Shown here piece by piece: positions 11,401 to 26,400 of a stretch of 64,000 nucleotides of DNA. Source of the DNA: Stictocephala bisonia (lineage: Eukaryota > Arthropoda > Insecta > Hemiptera > Membracidae); contig JAQJVL010002183.1 in the NCBI GenBank assembly GCA_035578905.1, forward strand, positions 52,199-116,198. Direction: 5' to 3'. The translations under genes and the position numbers were made by a program. Under the pieces are notes generated by a model that saw nothing but the letters and a program-made list of their open reading frames with translations, did no database searches and had not been told where the DNA came from. Each line of letters starts with the position of its first letter. The stretch's first letter is position 1.

Positions 11401-14400
11401 CTTATCTTCTCACAAACATTTGCTAGTGCTCTACCGCTCCTTTTAATAATTCCTAACCTAGGTGCCCTTAACCTATCAAACTTCTACACTGTTAAACTAC
11501 TGTCTGAGAGTCTGATGGGGGAAAAATTCTAATTTTTATAGACACCGTAGTATAATGTGTGGCGATTTATATACTTTCTGCACACATAATGTTACTTTAC
11601 ACGCTTTCTAGCAGAGTTTGTTGGTACCAGGAGGGGTGTTTGACGTATTCGTCTCCAGGGGTATTCTGTTATGCCCGGACCTGCTTCTGGTGACCCCAGA
11701 TCGAATGATTTGTTTCCCTTTGACTTTAGTTTATAATAATGTTTGTAGTTAGTAAATGATTTCAAGTGAGTTTAGTTGTGTTTCATTGTTTGGGTTGTAA
11801 ATTTAGTGTTTTCTGTTTTATTTTTGTGTATTTTTGAAGAGCTTTATCTGTGTTGTAAGAAAATTTTGTTGTCTTAAAAGAAAATTATAATTTCAAATTT
11901 TAACCTTGAAACCTTGATAATTAGGAGGTAATCTTGTCCTGTTTTCTTCGGAGTATGTGTGTCACACTTTGTCTCTTTTAGTGTGTCCTTCTTCATGTTG
12001 TTGAGGTAGCCACCTTTACCTCTTCCCCATTTGTTTAACATTCAAGATGATGGCAACTTCGTGCATCAGAGCTGAGGCTCATTTTAGTTTTAGTTTTTTA
12101 AATTTAAGTTTAAGTTTTACTAACTAAATAATAATGTTTTAAGTTTTAGTTTTTTTAAGTTAATTTTAACGGTGTTTGGATGTGGATAAAGTACTTTAAT
12201 AAAAAATGGGAAGAAATATGTTATAAGAACCCAAAAATAAGATAAAAAAACCAAGACCATGATTTACCCATATAGTAAGAGTTATGTTTAACTAATGTAA
12301 CACTTTTATTAAAATTTCAAAATTTATATAAATTCAGTCACAGACCATTTTTATTTTCTTGTCAAAGTTTAGTAAAATATTTTACGTTTTAACCCTTTCC
12401 ACTCCAATTACTGGGAACCTAGTTTCCCTATCAGCTCCATTTACTTTTAAGCAAAGATTGCCTACTACATTTGTTCAGTGGGAAAAACATATATCTGATA
12501 GTTCCAAAAAGCTGATGTATTTTTTCTTTGTTTCTTCTATGACTAAAGTATAGATTAATATAAAATAAAACATATATTTTTATTTTCAAAATTTTTTAAT
12601 TATATATATTTATTGGAACAAAATATAATTTCTAACAAAAAAACGGATACAAGAAGAATTTTTGAAAAAGTTTAAATAGGAAGAATAGTATTTGTTGTTT
12701 GTTTTTTGTTGTTTGTATCCTTACAAACAACAAAAAAGTCATTTTCAAATATTTTGGACTAAATTATACATAAAAAAAATATATAATTCTAAAACAAATT
12801 TTTTTTGAAAAACAACATTTTTACCAAAAAAATTATTTTCACTGCAACTAGTAAACAATTGCTCCATAAATTTTATTTTATTGCTTAGCAACAGTCAAAA
12901 GGTACATAATTTAGACCAAATTTGTAAGTAAAGCTTTTTTCAATAATTCAAAACATGTTATCAGCTAAAAATATAAACAGACAAAATCTAATAGCCTACT
13001 TGCTACGCTCTTTCATTTTCATACCGGTTACACATAGGCCTACGGTAAAAATACTTATGAACATACAGGAAATGTAAAAGATGAAAAGAAATGTTTTAGG
13101 CACATAACTAGTTGGATAATAAATTCTCGTCAAATAGTAAGCTGGTAATACCGTCATCACTGAGGTTCGAAATCGAAACTATTCTGTCGCCACTTCCATC
13201 ATTTGGTAGAACACTACTGCCGTCGTCTTCACCTATTTTATTCGACAGGAATCATCGTCGTAAAAATAAAAATATTATGAATAAACAGTAAAACAACAAC
13301 GATAACCTAGCAACAACAATGCGTTTTATAAGCTCATTACGAACGATAACATATGACGGAACAAAGTGAGTGCAGATAGCTGTTGCAGTCAGCCAGCTGT
13401 TTACAGAGCAGCCACAGACGACAAACATTACATTTTCTGAGGTTTGTTTACCGATACTAAACTCGAACGGTTCCGAAAAAATTCTACAGATAGCAGCACA
13501 TATCAAACAACAACCCTGGCGGTCAATAATGTAACTACGTCAGTCTAAATACAATCATAGAACATTTTTATAGAGACGTCGGGCCCGGCCCGACATTGGA
13601 GTTAGAGCGGCAAGTTGCGTGGCGGGGCTGCCCCGCCACTTGAGTGGAAAGGGTTAAAGGAGAGAATGAACCAAGACATCCCACTCACAATTTATTTCAG
13701 TCTCAATTGTTAATGCTTTTTATGGTTTTTAAAATTAAAAACAAAGTATTTCAAGTATTTAGAATAATTATAATTTTAAATATATTGTAATTTTTAAATC
13801 TACACGATAAAAAAAAATAAATAAAATCAAAACTCGTTGATTTTAGAAATTATCTTTTGATGGTTCTAACTCATCTTTTCCACTTTGTTTAATCTTTAGT
13901 TGCAAATACAGCCTTTTAAATTAATTAACTTTTGTTTTTGGAATAATTTTAAAGATTTTATAGTAAACTTAATTTGTTTAATAAAACCAATTTGTTGTTT
14001 TAAAAAAGTCAAGTCAATACATTGCTTTGTATTTTATTGATTTAAAATTGGCCATGTAAATAAATAGATAACCTTTTTAATTTTGTAACTAAAATCATGG
14101 TAATTGGTAGGAATTCTTTTAGGGTTCCATACTACCACTATGGAGTTCTAGTTTTCTGATATATGGTAGTCTTTTTTGGGATGGACCAGTAACGGTGTAG
14201 AAACCATCCAATCAATTTAGCATTATTTCCAGGTAGGATCTTTCTTTTGTATAAATTTATCTGCAAAACCTTGAAATTTCTACAACACCATTTTCATCAT
14301 CATTGTTTTCATACATATAATTTAAATGTAGTAAAAAATAAAATTATTTAATATTTAATTTCTCTAATTTTAAATTAAATAAAAGAGCAAGTCTTGTTTT

Positions 14401-17400
14401 ATCATAATACAAAATGTTAAACTAAATTAGTCTTAATGTAAATTTATTAATTGGTGATCACCAGTTTATTTATTCATATTTAGTTTTACTCACCAGTATT
14501 AGATTTTGAATTTTATTTTCTCATTGCAAATAGTATAATTACAAGTAAATATTGATATGCTATAAAAAACCCTTGTTTAATATTGTTTAATCTATAAGAA
14601 ACCCTTTTTGTAATAAATCAAGGTCTTTATTTAAAAAGAAGTCTGTCTCTATGTAGCCTAGAACCTCAGCAGTTGCACAATATGTCATCGCCTCAGAGGC
14701 AAGACATCTTCTCACTTTTGTGAAGATCCACAGATATTATCTGTATCTTTGGTAGAATGAAAGGTACGTAATAAACGCAACAAAATCATCTTCTATAAGA
14801 TTATACTAAAAGAGATATCTTAAAACCAATGTAAGATTGTATTGAGAACTCATACCATATTCCTAAATTAATCAAATATAATCTGATTAAATCTTTCAAA
14901 TTATGCCCGTAGGAGATAATATAAAATACAAATAAATATTTGGTTTCAATATATTGCTCAGTCGTTCTCAATTCTTTTATAAAAGATTGTTTCTTATTAT
15001 ACATTTTAGGGGTGTGCGAGTACTGAAAACGTCGAGTATTTGATCGAGTATCTTACTACTCGAATTCGGCTCGAAGCTTCCGAAACTACTCGAAGTTCGA
15101 CCGAGTATTTCACGAAATATCATATTTACATCTTAATTTAGTTTTAAGACTAAACAGTTTTATAAGTTATGAATAAAAAAGTGTGCTTTCTTGTGTTTAA
15201 CTTTACCCTTAATCATACCTTATCAGTTTGGTATGCGTAATTATGAACTAAACAATACGCCTAAGAATAGGTAGTACACGACGACAGTCAAATGAACTAG
15301 TCGACATAGTGAACGAGTTCGTTCATTATGATTTGAACTAGTTCAATTCAAAGTGATCAACAGAGCTGGGAAGGTAGCGATCACGGCAAATAGTTACCGT
15401 AGTAGCGATCACACATGTTGGTTGTCAGAGTCAACTAGTCACTTGTAACCTAACCTAAAATAGGGTGAATAAAACAGAAGTATTGGTTAGTGTCTTTATG
15501 TCTCAAGAAAGGGGACGAGATACTCAAAAAGACCAGTTACCGATACAAATCTAATGGTCTGTACGCCGTGGAAATTATGCATATTTTCGTTCATATCAAT
15601 AATATAGTTCAATCAAAAGTGTCCCAAGAACGGATCAATTTACATCCCAACATTCAATATTCTCCTAGGCGAAAGTCCATCTCGCTTTTGGAATACGTAC
15701 GTGCAAGAAACCTTTCAGCTCCTTTTCGAAACTGAAATTATCATATATTTCTTGCGAGTTGATTGACGTCCATTTTGTTTTTTAATCTGAGCAGGGAATC
15801 GTCCAATGGTTGACGTTATAAAATACCGTATCGTATCATATAAAATATGGTAATGATGTTCTAACAGCATGTGACACAACATTATTGATTTATTTTCCAT
15901 CAAATAAAAAATAGATATATATATATATATATCCGTGGCGAACGTCTATTAATTATTATTTCGTAAACACCTCAGATCGCCAAAACTGTGTGTAACATTT
16001 GCGCATACAATATTTTTTCCTGTCAAATTGTTGAACGGTTTTCTGACTAGGTTAGACAATAACACAGTTGGAGTGTAAAAGGTGGTAAAGTACGATAATT
16101 TTGATTCGTAAACTCACTGAACGGTTCTCTGTTCACATTGACGTCGATGTAAACTGTTGTAAAATAATCAACCTAAGTGAGGGAGAAACATGTCGGAAGA
16201 AAATATGACGAATTTAGAGACTCGGAAAATAACTTTTATTAAACCGAAGCCATATAACACGTCTCGTTTTTTATTCATAATTTAGCTACCCACAATCTTC
16301 ACTGTGTCACTAGTTGGCACTTAGCTGATATTTCAGACTGCACCTCATCGCCAATATCGGCTAGACCTATTATATTTCCCGAATACGTCTATGGTTTTAA
16401 TTCGATTACACCAGGTTTTCATGAATTTCTCATTATGAAATAATTATTTATCTGTTGTTCAGTGTATCCTCATGTATCAAAGTAGTTTCTAGTTGCATAC
16501 ATTTCATTACCAATCATAATTTAAAAACTAATTCATCCTAAGCAACATTAAAATTTACCTACAGAATACAGATCCACTTTTCTTGGCGTGTAAACAATCA
16601 ATTTTTTGTTGAGAGGAGACAATTCTGAAAGCAAATGACTGCATTTGATGATAAAGCCTGAATTTTAGCATCAGTTTGATTGAATGCAGCTTTTGCCATC
16701 AAGCTTCGCCATGTTTTCGCGGTAACTTTGAACTGAACCGCCAGATAAACATATCGGCCGGCTGTGAAACAGTATAATTCTCTTGCATAGAAAATCTGAT
16801 CTGTGATAGAGTGAACAGATTAAATCTTTATAATCCACGTTGTTTCAATTAATAATATGCTTTCTTAGTTTCTTACATCATATTAGCTATGAAAAAAGTT
16901 TAAACATAACAATACCAATAAAAATATCGGAAGGCAGGAAATTATTGCGTTCAGTTTAGATGTATATATTTACGAATCTGGCAAAACTTAACATAGGTTT
17001 AGGATGGTGTCTGCCTTTTACAGTTGTCTTGGGTGAACAGGAAATCCTTCTGTAAATACTCGCTCGAAAATACTCGATACTCGAAAAAAAATGCCAACTA
17101 CTCGACTCAAATTCAAAAATCACTACTCGCACACCCCTAATACATTTTAAAACAAAATTTGGAAAATATAATATGTTTACATTAAATATTCCTATTTAAG
17201 AGAATTCGTTATGGGTAAATGTCATGAAAAAGTTTATTTAAAATAAGTAAAGGTTTAAACAATAAAGGTACCTGCTTAAAATATAATTTTCTTTGCATAA
17301 TATGATATAATCTCAGCATTGATACTAAAACTATGTTTTACAAGATTTATTTTATACTATTAATGGTTATTCAAGAAATTATATTGTTCATAAGTGACGA

Positions 17401-20400
17401 TTAGAAGTTGTATAGTGATTTTTGTGATTGAAAAACGACACAACAATCAGAATAACATTATTTTGGACCCAAGTTGGGAATGGGCTGCAAGCATCAATCT
17501 TAAAAAGTCTGTATAAAAAAAGGATTATTGAGATAAAAAGTTTGCGTCGTTAAAAATTATTCACTAAAAATAATTATGCACCAGAAAATTTCCTTTTATT
17601 AATATCAATACTATGCTGGTATGAGCCTGCACCATCAACACTGTACAGATTAGCTGATGTCATGTGGTGTCTAGCTTCATTCTTCGTCTGTAATGTAAAT
17701 TTACATTAAATTCGTGTTCAAAAATGTTAAACACTATACACATATTACTCACTAGATTCAGCCATTCATCAAGCACTTTTGCAAGTTCTAGAGCTTCTGG
17801 TGTATTGTCTCCATCAGAGCAAAATTTCAAAAGAGAAACACACGGTATCTTTGAGTTGATACTGAAAATCAAATAAGAGTGGTTAAAACAACAGTTTCTT
17901 CCATATAAAATATTATCATCTTCCTGCTTAATACTAATTATTTTTACTAATTTTGAAGTTGTCGTTACAGAAAATGAAACAGGAGTGTCATTTTCCAATC
18001 AAGGAAGATGGGTTAAACCAAATTTTTGTTTCACTTACTCACTCTTCTGCCAACTGTTGATTAATTCGTGCTACCCTATTGTCATCCCAAATCAGTTAAA
18101 AGCCTAACTTTTTTGTCGTCAATAGACAAATACAGTGGTAATTAAGTTTTAAATACAGAGGCAGTAATCTATGTGCAGAAAATAACTTTATTAATCCAGA
18201 CATAGAAAATATCTATTTCTAAATTAAATCATATATTCTGAAGTGATAAATGTCATCTCTTTATATCATAACTCTACTTTGGGAATCTATTATTAAAACG
18301 TAACCATAAAAGTAAAATATGATTCAATGAAACAAAATTTAACCATTATGACAGCAAAATTAAGTTAGGATGAGGGACACCATTGAAAAGACAGTGTTCA
18401 TTCTAAAGCTATCCTCCAAAATATTGACAGTTAAGGTATTTATTGAAATACATTATGCTGAATAGTCAATTAGCTACTGTATTCAAAAATACAGAGTGCT
18501 TACAATCAATAAATCTTCAACTTTATTGTTCATTATATTCGTATTTATACCAACTTTGGGATCAGTTATTAGGTGAACAATTTCGTCAGTAGTAAACAAT
18601 AAATCCAACAACTGGAGAACATCAATTAACCGTCAATCACTTTCAAAAACTGATGACCATAAAAAATTGATGGTCAAACATAACAACGAATTATGCAGTT
18701 TATATAGTAAAGAAAATGTCTTATAATGGATAGTTATCATTAAATGGTGGATGAATCAACCTCATCCATCACAATGAGAGCCCTTAACCCAAGGAATGTT
18801 AATCGCTTCAAATTGAGGCGATCAGTTTGTTTGCAAAATGTTGCAAAATGTCAATTTGAGGCAATGTGTGCACGCTCAGTTACAGTCGCGTATAGTCGAA
18901 ATAAAACATCAAAGCCGTTTCAAATACATATCATTTGAATGATTGTAAAACAGTGTTTGTTTATATGTCTGAATTTTTTCTACAAATTTCCTACGTGGCA
19001 CAGAGGCTTGTTGATTTCGTTTGTTTACTTCGTCTCACACGCCATATGTACGAGTCCTGTTCACCATTGCCAAGCCGTTAGTTTTTTTATGTTTATTGTT
19101 GTGATTTTATGCGACTTTTAGTGTTTGAGTATTATTTAACTAGTTTTAATTGGTATTTGTGATTATATGTGATCCTTGTCATTTGAGTGACATTCGAGAT
19201 GTACTTGAACAATCTGATTGTCATATTTGTTGCTAGGCAACATATGTAGTTATTATTTCTTATCTAATTTTGTGTAAATATTAACAATATAATGATTTTT
19301 CTTCAGAATAACATTATTATTATGTATTATTTAACTAGTTTTTATTGTTATTCATAGGTCATAAGTGATCCGTGTCATGACGAAGATACACTTGAATGAT
19401 CTGACTGTCATATTCGTTGCTAGGCAACACATTCAGACTAGTTATTACTTCTAATCTACTTTTGTGTAAATATTGTACAATATAACGATTTTCTTTCAGC
19501 GCAAAATTATGCACAACTTGTATATCTCAGTTTTTTTTCTAATATTGTAAAAAAGTCAGATTATACTCAAAGAAACAATAGAAGACATTTATTCACAAAG
19601 AGAAATATATTAGTACATAAAAAGAGTTAAACTGAGACTAAAAAATGGCTAGACATCAAATATACATTTAACTCATTTCAACAATTCTAATTCATACAAA
19701 AATAATTCAATAACAAAAACATATGCTTTGTTAAAATAATAGTTTCACTGAAAAATACTAGTCAACCAGCTGTTATTGATTTTAGAAAAAAAAATGCTCC
19801 AATATTATGCTGTTTGATTTCTTACAAATATTGTAATTTTACATATATAAATGACCTAGACTTTTTTGTACATTTTTTTAAAAATGATTTATAAATAACA
19901 TCCTAATTTAATTAATTTTTCCTCCACTATCAATATTTGTAATGCATTTTTCTGATAAAAATTATGTACATTTTATTCTTCTAATGCTATTAATAAATTA
20001 ATAGTTAATTTTTTAAAAATTCTTACAAATTACTAAAAATAAGGCAACATTTGGGGGTATATTGACATAACTTATTACAACGCAATTCAAAAGCTGACTT
20101 TTCACTATTGATAGAAAGCCCCCTTATCCATACCGGGATGGGTTTTTATTGGAAAGGGTTGATAATAATTTTGAAGTAAAATTTGTCCTTGATAGATATT
20201 AAAATTAATTTTTTTGGCTGATAGCAAAACATTACACCATCAAGTAAATTCAACATGCATTCAGTCTAATATTATCACATTACCATTTCAGATGCAAATC
20301 CTTGGTAAAACCTGCTCCAGGAAGAAACAAATCTCCGTCCAAAACACCTGATGTTTCTGTTCCGTCTTTGTTTTCCAAAAACTTACATTGCAACGTTCTG

Positions 20401-23400
20401 TAATAAAGGCAATCTTTTAATTTTCTGTCACCAATATTTCCTAAAAGTATTCCAAACCTATATTACATAAAAGAGAATAGTTTAATACATTTTATTGGCC
20501 CTCTATGATTGTACTTAAAAGCAGGGTTTTTATTATTAGTTTTTGAACATAATCAAAATGTTTACTATAAAATAAGATCTTCAAAAATAGAATAATATTG
20601 TTCTGGATGGGCAATAAATAACCTAACATTATTTTCTTATTTCTGTGACATTTCATTATTTTGTATACAGGTTCATAATAACCCCTTCAAGAATTTTGTA
20701 TATCATTATGTATATGAAAAAACTAAGAAGATCCAACAAAATTTATGTCCTAAAAAAGGCTTATTTTCATCTGTCTGTCTTAATGTTTTTTTTTTTTTTT
20801 TTATTATTATTATTTTTATTATTATTATTTTTTACATAATTTTTCTCATTTCAATAATCCTTCAAGATATTATCTTTAAACCTTGTAGATGTAAGAAGAA
20901 AAATAAGAACTAATTCAGTATCTATAAGACCCATTCCCCACCATAAAGGAAGTCGAGCTGAAACTGAAGTCTAGAATGGGATAGGCGAACGGGCAAAACT
21001 TGGAGGGTTCCCCACCATAAAGGAAGTCGAGCTGAAACGGGGGATAACTCAAGTCTAGAATGGGATAGGCGAACGGGCAAAACTTGCAGGGTTAAAGCTA
21101 ACTCAGTAGCTGGGCAGAAACATGACAATTTATTGCAGAAAAATATTTAAACCAAGGCAGAAGGCCACAATAGAAATTACGATCAAAAAGCAATAATTAC
21201 AAACAACAACAACAAACATAAACAATTCAACAAAGAATAGTAATACCTATCTACAGATAGCTAAAATTAACCAAAAATTCAAAAATAATTCAACATTTAA
21301 ATAACCAAATCCAACGCCCAAAAATAAGAAAATATGCAAATGTGCCTAAAACCCAAATAAATTTTAAAAGGTTGAACAAACAAATACATCCGGCAATTTA
21401 GCACACATCCCATGATTCAGGAAATTGGCCGGTGTTCCTAGGTGGCTCAGAATTGGAAAAATTTTAATCGTTAACAAGTAATACGCTTTTGGTGAAATTG
21501 AAAAATAAGAAAATAAAAATGAAATATAGGACAGTACCGGCTTTTCAAATATCCAGACTAAACATAAGACGATAGACAAAATAAATAATACAAACTAAGC
21601 TTAACAACTAGGCCTAAATAACAAAGATGCTGTCAGTGCCAAAATATAATTTTAAAACAGTAAATAAATATTTAAACAAAATGAACAACTGGAGGATAAA
21701 TCTATAAAGCGAAAAACTTAACAGTAAATAACAATTAACTAAAAAAAATAATTTAATTAGTTCCAAAAATATGGCCTATTAAAAATTATTTGTCTATGGT
21801 CAAGATTTAAGAAGTTTGCGTAAGTTCATAGGCAGTTCGTTGACCTAGACCTATTAAAAATTCTTCCGCACATAGAGATGAAAATGTTTACTGTCACACC
21901 CATAACTTGGCCGCCAGGAACAAATAGGTAAGCACTGACCTGAAGACAGAAGAGAGCATGCTAATGGTGGAGAGTGAGCAGCTAGGAAAATTTCGACTCG
22001 TATCACAAGGTCCCCAGGACAGGCAAGCACAGTCCAAGTGGCAGATGGGCGGCCAGCGGTTGAGGGTAACGTCCTACAGGAGGACCCCAAAACTGGTTTA
22101 CTAAGCCACTCATTGCTTCTGGTCCGGGAGACTGGTGGAGAACGACACAGAAAGTGAGACGTCAAACAGGCAGACCGAGAGTCGGAATGACTGAACAAAC
22201 CAAGGTCTGAGCCTATGGCCACAAAAGTAATAAGCGGACAGTACAAGCACTATTCCTGGCAGCCACGTAAATGAAAGAGAAGAGTATAACAAAATGTACC
22301 TAAATAATCTGGCAAAAGATCACACGCTATATGTATACATATTCAAATATTACAATTTCCTTTTTTAATAAACTATATTATGGTCATAACTTGTATTTTT
22401 TTGTTCTGTGTTCTCTTGAGTCCAGTACCATCGCACATACCCTCGATAGACCCAGCATTTGTTTTGCAAGAGTGGGTTGCAATGCACACTGTCAATGCCA
22501 TCAACTTATTATAATATTGGAGACTATACAATAACCACAACAAAACAGCATATCCCTGAAATATTTATTAAAGTTTAAGAAGTTTATGTTAAGATGTGAA
22601 CTTTTTTAAGTTAAAATCACTGAGGATGGGTAAGTAATATAACTCTTTTGAGACATTATCAAATGTTATTCAAAAAAACAATAATTCCCACAGACTTCAT
22701 TTTGAAAGGAAATAACATCAAGATGATGTAACCCTGGCAGTTTTTTTTTTTTTTTTTCATATTAGGCTTTAATTTCTGGCTCTATATATCCTATGTTAAA
22801 ATATAATACCATGTTGAGCATATTGATATAATAACATGATTAAAATTCACTATAAAGGAATATAATTTTGTATTATATATAAAAGAAAGAAAAAAGTTTT
22901 AGAATAGTGAAACTTTACGTTCCAGAAATTACATGAATATTAAGGAATCTTTGACTGCAGCACTCTTAATACTAAATTGTTTCTTAATGATCCTAGTAAC
23001 CTTAGTGTGGAAGAGTGAAGAGGATATGAAAGAGGACAAAGACAACATCGAACAGCCGACTCTCTCAACTGGCAGTCTACTCTCTCATGGTCATAAAGGC
23101 TTGATAAAATTACCACTGTTTCCACTTCTAGATCTTGAAATAACTTCATCAAAGAAGTTAAGAACTCATTCGTTTTGTTCTGAAAATAGTCAATAATAAT
23201 TATCAATCATTTTCAAATCACAATATTTATTCAAAGTTTATTCAATTTTAATGAGTTTGTTACAAAAGGTTAATAATTAATACTGTCTAGTATTTAAAAA
23301 AAAGTAAAAATAACATATTTGTTGGAACACTAGCAAATATAATGTCATAACCTACCACCAGTCTACTAACCCCATCTTGTTTGAGTAGCCTAGTTTAAAA

Positions 23401-26400
23401 ATATACCTTCCATACCAGACAGTCCTATGATATGGGTTGAGCTAGTAGTAGTAATGGTTCAACGTGTCGTTTAATTGTCCAAGCTGTCGCGAGGTTCGCT
23501 GGCCATCGGCTTACTCCCTCTCACTGCATTACCCATCATCGTGATGAAAGACGTCAGACACTACGTCACGTAATAAGTCACTCACCCATATCTTCCTTGC
23601 TTTTGCCCTACCTGCCCGATCACTCCGACTGCATTTGTACTAGATATCCTGCCGTCGCTTTGTATTGTTACCAAACACCGAGCAACAATTCTAATAGCAA
23701 AATTCAATCACACTCCTATTTTGACGAATTAAATAAAACTGTTCTAATCTGTTTTAGATTATCTATCTATTGTAGATCAATCCAAGACAATTATGTATCA
23801 TTTTAAATTAGGGTACCATGCATTTCGTTAATAATAAATAAATGGGCAAATGTTAAGACCTTTGGCATTCAGGTGTATTTAATTATGTAACTTTTAGTAC
23901 TTATAATATACTATATACTATTATATAGTAGTTTGTAACAATGACTACATTCGCTCATCCACACTCATTTGAAATCCATATTCGCCCATATCTTGACGAT
24001 CGGCGTCTTACGAATAAATAAATAAATAAAAAATAAATAAATATACTTATAATTATAATATTTATTTATTTATTCAGAAGGTGCCGATCGTCAAGATAAG
24101 GCCGAATATGGATTTAGAATGAGTGTGATGAGTGTAGATGAATTTGAAAATATAACTTAAGTAATGCTTGATAGTCTACAGCCAAGATCATTTATTTCGG
24201 TTGTAAGTCAAGATATTCTTATCCAATATTTACTAAATAGTTGTTCTGTTAACCCTTAAAAAGTGGCAACCAAATATATGTGTATGTGTACAATTGCTCA
24301 TTATACACTATATTACACTATTATAATTATAATTCTATTGGTAAGTATAAATATAATTATAAGTCTCAAGTGATTATCAACTAGGCCTATTTCTAGCATT
24401 TAAAAAAAATAATGTTACAACAGTAAAAATAGTTTAGTATATATAAGTTAAGTAAAGGCCTAAAATCCTAATTTTGCAGAAGAAGCAGAAGCAATGTTAT
24501 TAGTGAACAACCAAGAAGCAATTGATTTGACCGTAAGTTATGAAAACAGTAAGTAAAGTAAGCACACAGACATTCAATATCACTTTTTGAAGGACTTAGT
24601 TATTAAAGATAAGATCAAAATTAGTTATGTAGAAACTACTGAAAACATTGCTGACATTTGAACAAAACCTCTCTCCAGGACTTACCAAGTTTTTGGTATT
24701 TAAAGATGCAATATGAATTTTCTCAAACCATAAATGACCAGAAAATGTTGTTTTAATATATTATATTTGTTTTTGTTGATTAGATTGTTTAATTAGTTTG
24801 GTCAGGATTTTTTTTGTCTGAAATGGCATAACTGAGTTGTTGCTGTATACCAATCGTTATGCTTTACTTCAACTTATGTTGTAACTATGTTAGTTTTATA
24901 AATTATTAATATTTATTTTTATCGAACAAAATAATCAGCACTTTGAATTACATAAATACTTTTATTAATACTTCATACTGCAACAATATTTAGTTGTAAC
25001 ACCTGGTAAAATAATAATTACTCTATACATAGAATGGCAACACAAAACAAATACCATTTTATCACACTGTAAACTACATAAATACCTATAAATATATAAA
25101 CACCCCCTGTCAATTTTTAGGCTTGACAATTCATTCTTAAAGTATTACTTTGGTACTTTATTCACAGGCTAGTTACAACAAAAGTGAAGTAAGTTAAAAC
25201 ATAAAAATTGTTAGACAGCTTATTTCATTTATGCTTATTTCGCATAAAAATGTTTGACTAACCTAATTAAACAATCTAAAAAACAAATACAGTAAAGTCC
25301 CGCTATTCCCAACTAATTGGTACCGAACCATGTTTGGTTTAGCGGGAAGTGCGGAATAGGCAGATTAATGTAAAATAAAAACATATTGACTGGATAAAGG
25401 CATGAACATCTACAAAGTTGAAACAGACACAATGGGTGCGTCAAGGTTACGCCCTCTTGCCCCATTTTGAATATCCTTTATAGATGTCCAGCCCACTACT
25501 AAATAGGCCTACATGTGTATTGTTATCTGTCTGTTCTAATGCCATATCTCTATACTGAATCTTGATTCATAACAAGTGATGATTCATTTAGGTTTCTGTT
25601 CAATTTTTGTCAAATCACAAATTTCAGTATTGATATTTCAAGGAGAAAATACCATTCATTATTTTTTAGCTTTATGAACAATTTAGGAGGAGATAGTATA
25701 ATGGGAAATCAAACAACAAATTGAATATCCATTTTCTGTACTTTAGTGTCAACTTGATACAATTTAGTACTGATCGATCCGACTGCACAGATTAATGAAA
25801 GTCAGAAGACGAGGGCAGTGACAGTAGATGACTAACGTTGACAGAATGGCCAACGACGACGACAATGGCCACCAGGATTATGAATATGAAAATTTCGTAG
25901 CAATGGTGCAGGGCTCACAAGCTGAGATTGATTCGGACAAAAGTTATGAAGAAGACGGGAATGCTCAAACTGACATCATATTTCATGCAGACACGGCAAA
26001 TGCTCTCGACCTCGCCTTACGCTACATCAAACAACAGGCTTCATCTACACCAAGTGACGTTATGTTCATGCAGCGATGGCAGAAAATTGCATCTTCAAGT
26101 AGATTTAGTGCTCTTCGTCAGAAAAAAAATCACTGACTTTACTTCTTAAGTGTGCAGTATTACTCAATTAGTTAATAGTTATTTTGTGTTCATATCAATG
26201 ATTAAAGCTCTTCAGAGTTATGTAAATGGAGACGATATGAACTGTAAGTAACCCGTTCTCATTCCACTTTCAGTTTTGTCTCTTTAATTATACTTGAATT
26301 ATAATTATACTTGAACTGTATAATTATAATTATACAGTTATACAAGAACTAACATTTAGAACTTTTGAACTGTAGTTACCATTTGAATTTATATTTAAAA

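Noticed and set aside
15490..15903. ORFs inside the hAT element as transposase
   Set aside because: They show none of the hAT dimerisation or catalytic motifs.
17660..17998. 112-residue single-exon gene on the minus strand
   Set aside because: Its middle is the PSMG2 exon 17753-17861. The outer parts are intron in the same frame, beyond clear splice sites.
21854..22292. Two minus-strand ORFs in a GC-richer block
   Set aside because: Neither translation has a recognisable domain, and they overlap each other. Probably chance frames in less AT-rich DNA.
22940..23206. 88-residue minus-strand gene
   Set aside because: It is the PSMG2 exon 23001-23179 read through into intron on both sides.
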